DNA from: JAGVPT01 sp964439265
GTDB taxonomy: Bacteria > Bacteroidota > Ignavibacteria > UBA10030 > UBA8401
NCBI GenBank assembly: GCA_964439265.1
Contig: CAYTOA010000006.1
Location: 1-64,000, forward strand
Length of the DNA: 64,000 bases
Direction of reading: 5' to 3'
The notes under the pieces are model-generated. The model was given only the letters and a program-made list of their open reading frames with translations, was not told the origin of the DNA and did not search any database. The position numbers and the translations under genes were made by a program. This document shows, in pieces, positions 62,289-64,000 of the stretch (the first letter of the stretch is position 1; the number at the start of each line of letters is the position of its first letter).

Positions 62289-62945
62289 TTAGTCCAACGG
62301 CTGGTCGAGGATTGGAAATTTCCCCCACCCGTGAAAATCGAAGTGCCACCACTCAGACGACATCCGCAGGAATCCGTGCCGCTCCATCACTTCTTCGAGC
62401 AGCGCGCGGTTTTTCAAAACCTTGTTTGGCAACTTCATGTAGCCGCAGTGAGCTCTGTCGGTAAAATTATCAAACGGCGTGGGCATTTGAAGTTCGCGAC
62501 CGAGAGAATCGATGATCGTCAGGTCTACAGCAGCACCTCGATTGTGACGGGACCCCTTGGCTGGATTTGCGACATATCGATCATCGGGCACGGCCTCCCA
62601 TAATTTTTTTTGAATGGAAAGGGGGCGGTAACCGTCGAATATTTTGAGCCCAAGCCCGCGTGTACTCAATTCCTTTTGCACGGCACTGAGGCTTTCAGCC
62701 GGCTCGCGGCGCAGCAGGCATTTTACGACAGGATAGAGCTTGTGATGGGTGAAGTTATTATCCGTTGCGTAACGGATGTCGAGGACAATGGCTGGATTCA
62801 CGGAAAGAACGTCGACAAGTTCGGCGCTGGATTTCTCTTGGGAGAGAGTGGGAACAGCAGACAGTAAACAGTAAAAAGTAAAAAGTAAACAGTGAACAGT
62901 AAAGATGTAAGGAAACGATGCTCCCTTTACGTCATAGAATTTCAT
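62289..62945 (-). CDS. D-alanyl-D-alanine dipeptidase (VanX/DdpX, M15D)
   Basis: 218 residues from ATG 62945. N-terminal export signal FPYIFTVHCLLFTFYCLLSA encoded by a repeat tract (62855-62904). Catalytic domain: LDIRYATDNNFTHHKLYP, KIFDGYRPLSIQKKLWE, zinc ligands in SRHNRGAAVDLTIIDSLG (HxxxxxxD) and EWWHFDFHGW (ExxH with the base Glu). It hydrolyses D-Ala-D-Ala. In the absence of vanA/vanH here it more likely serves wall-peptide salvage than glycopeptide resistance. The next gene upstream is the geranylgeranyl reductase homologue. Confidence 0.92.
   Translation of the reverse strand: MKFYDVKGASFPYIFTVHCLLFTFYCLLSAVPTLSQEKSSAELVDVLSVNPAIVLDIRYATDNNFTHHKLYPVVKCLLRREPAESLSAVQKELSTRGLGLKIFDGYRPLSIQKKLWEAVPDDRYVANPAKGSRHNRGAAVDLTIIDSLGRELQMPTPFDNFTDRAHCGYMKLPNKVLKNRALLEEVMERHGFLRMSSEWWHFDFHGWGKFPILDQPLD
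62855..62904. repeat. Word-repeat tract inside the dipeptidase signal sequence
   Basis: ACAGTAAACAGTAAAAAGTA, then AAAAGTAAACAGTGAACAGT: a degenerate run of (A)AACAGT/AAAAGT words. Read on the minus strand in frame it encodes TVHCLLFTFYCLLSAV, the hydrophobic core of the exported dipeptidase. Confidence 0.75.
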
Positions 62946-62980
62946 CTGCAATCTGAACTAAATCTGAGCCATCTGCGAAA

Positions 62981-64000
62981 TTATGAGACAAAGACCTTTG
63001 CAACCTCAAGCATCATTGACGGTTTGTTCCACAGCGCAGTACGAAAAATGCCCCCAAGCGTTCGCTTCTCAACGGGGAGTTCCAATGCACTGTCGCAGAT
63101 ATTGTTGAGGGTATCATCGGAGAAGCCTGCAACAGCTTCCTTAATATTATAGAACACTTCATGCCGCCATCCCAGCCGTTTATGCCAACGTTTCTCGTAG
63201 TCTGTAAGATAAGACAAGTCTCGCGTGGCGACAGCCTCCGCAGCAACCTGGCCGCCAATCATACCGCCGATCATTCCGCTGATTATTCCACCGCCGGAAA
63301 CGGGGTTCACCTGATGAGCGGCATCGCCGACAACCAGAACATTGTTTGCCGCTATTCGGCTGCAGGTCTTGGCACAGGGCACACCGCCGGCGATGTGCGT
63401 AAGAATTGCGGCGTTCGGAAATTTCCTTTCCATGAACTCGTGCAGGAATTTTATCGCCGACTTCTTCTTTGCCTCCTCCACACTCAAACCGAGCCCGACG
63501 TTCGCCGTATTCTTGCCCTTCGGGAAAACCCACAGGTATCCCCCCGGCGAAACTTCGTCGCCAAAGTAGAAATCAAGAACATCCGGTTCGACGTCGATTC
63601 CCGATATCGTTATCTGAGCGCAACTCTCCATGTCGCGGATATGACACGTGGTATCGATTCCAGCCCATTTGCCGACCCGTGATTCAACGCCGTCCGCAGC
63701 GATAACGACCTTGCATCGAAGGTCCACTTTCACATCCTTGATCAAAGCACGGACGCCGACCGCCCCGCCGTCGTCGTCTTTCAGCAGATCGTATACGTAG
63801 GCCTTCGTTACGACTTCAGCTCCTTCTTTAGCTGCGAGTTTAGCGAGTTCGTAATCAAAGATGCGGCGTTCAAGCACATATCCAGTTCCGTCGAGACGCG
63901 GAACGACGCTCTTGCCGTTCGGCGCCACCAAGCGGAATTTCGTCACCGTCGACGCAATCCATTTGGGATCGGGTTCGATGAATTGAATCACTCCCTCGTG
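62981..64000 (-). CDS. Geranylgeranyl reductase family flavoprotein, 5' end outside the window
   Basis: 339 residues visible; the frame stays open to the window edge and the N-terminal FAD-binding GxGxxG is missing, so the gene starts beyond 64000. Visible motifs: GYVLERRIFDYELAKLAAKE, CKVVIAADGVESRVGKWAG, GGYLWVFPKGKNTANVGLGL (the PGGY-WvFPKG hallmark), and VLVVGDAAHQVNPVSGGGI (second FAD motif). The family reduces geranylgeranyl chains of archaeal lipids, chlorophyll or quinones. With the DGGGP-synthase-like UbiA at 51515 it hints at isoprenoid-lipid chemistry. Confidence 0.85.
   Translation of the reverse strand, partial: HEGVIQFIEPDPKWIASTVTKFRLVAPNGKSVVPRLDGTGYVLERRIFDYELAKLAAKEGAEVVTKAYVYDLLKDDDGGAVGVRALIKDVKVDLRCKVVIAADGVESRVGKWAGIDTTCHIRDMESCAQITISGIDVEPDVLDFYFGDEVSPGGYLWVFPKGKNTANVGLGLSVEEAKKKSAIKFLHEFMERKFPNAAILTHIAGGVPCAKTCSRIAANNVLVVGDAAHQVNPVSGGGIISGMIGGMIGGQVAAEAVATRDLSYLTDYEKRWHKRLGWRHEVFYNIKEAVAGFSDDTLNNICDSALELPVEKRTLGGIFRTALWNKPSMMLEVAKVFVS

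Noticed and set aside
62723..62950. Vancomycin-resistance function for the VanX-like gene
   Set aside because: No vanH, vanA ligase or VanRS genes nearby; wall-peptide salvage is the simpler reading.

Overview
The window looks like a chromosomal stretch of a Gram-negative member of the Bacteroidota/Chlorobi/Ignavibacteria (FCB) branch. The pointers are a secreted protein ending in a type IX secretion sorting domain (motif QNYPNPFNP), a GWxTD-domain protein, a DUF4922 gene beside SpoIID, a plug-less TonB-type barrel, a GT9 heptosyltransferase (so LPS), complex I genes in the order A-B-C-D-H-I-J-K-L-M-N without E/F/G, and frequent TTG/GTG starts with weak Shine-Dalgarno sites. The placement is inferred from gene content only. 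The sequence is a draft assembly with two 100-N gaps. One (36397-36496) hides real sequence. The other (47697-47796) is almost certainly spurious, because the same 55 bases flank it on both sides.

Most genes lie on the minus strand. Layout, left to right: (1) 0.3-5.6 kb, an operon GT2 glycosyltransferase > DUF4922 (HxHxQ nucleotidyltransferase/phosphorylase-like) > SpoIID > AmpG-like MFS transporter, a plausible peptidoglycan or cell-wall sugar module. (2) 5.8-10.9 kb, the chaperones clpB and dnaK with a small membrane protein between them. (3) 11.2-14.4 kb, plus strand: a secreted M28 peptidase, birA and coaX. (4) 14.6-15.8 kb, a T9SS-exported beta-propeller protein. (5) 15.9-26.5 kb, an 11-subunit complex I operon. 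(6) 26.6-31.2 kb: a membrane-anchored TPR protein, tRNA-Arg(CCG) with degenerate copies of its own 5' end beside it, a Tat-exported Ala-Glu epimerase-like enzyme, a cNMP-binding protein with a universal stress protein, and ilvE.

(7) 31.3-34.9 kb, three genes that together look like a bacterial ceramide pathway: a serine palmitoyltransferase-like enzyme, a GNAT-type acyltransferase resembling bacterial ceramide synthase, and a divergent NAD-dependent epimerase resembling ceramide reductase. (8) 35.0-35.2 kb, a nested inverted-repeat (MITE-like) element, then a truncated polyprenyl glycosylphosphotransferase. (9) 36.6-44.0 kb, an envelope operon: giant TPR protein > outer-membrane barrel > SPOR protein > ExbB > ExbD > TonB. 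(10) 44.1-49.6 kb, carB and cstA. (11) 49.8-62.2 kb, a long compact run: GT9 > DUF3108 > DHS-like > CPBP protease > zinc-ribbon protein > cdsA > rimO > GWxTD > Omp85/TamA-like > UbiA (archaeal DGGGP-synthase type) > rnhB > degenerate cyclase-like protein > yraN. (12) 62.3-64 kb, a D-Ala-D-Ala dipeptidase and a geranylgeranyl-reductase-family flavoprotein that runs off the window.

Three themes recur. One is wall turnover (SpoIID, AmpG-like permease, Ala-Glu epimerase, D-Ala-D-Ala dipeptidase). One is unusual membrane lipids (SPT/GNAT/epimerase; UbiA plus geranylgeranyl reductase). The third is outer-membrane assembly and energisation. The spacers carry several kinds of repeat: a REPIN-like pair at 62157-62235, the nested element at 34988-35176, and degenerate word-repeat tracts at six or more sites, one of which encodes the hydrophobic core of a signal peptide.
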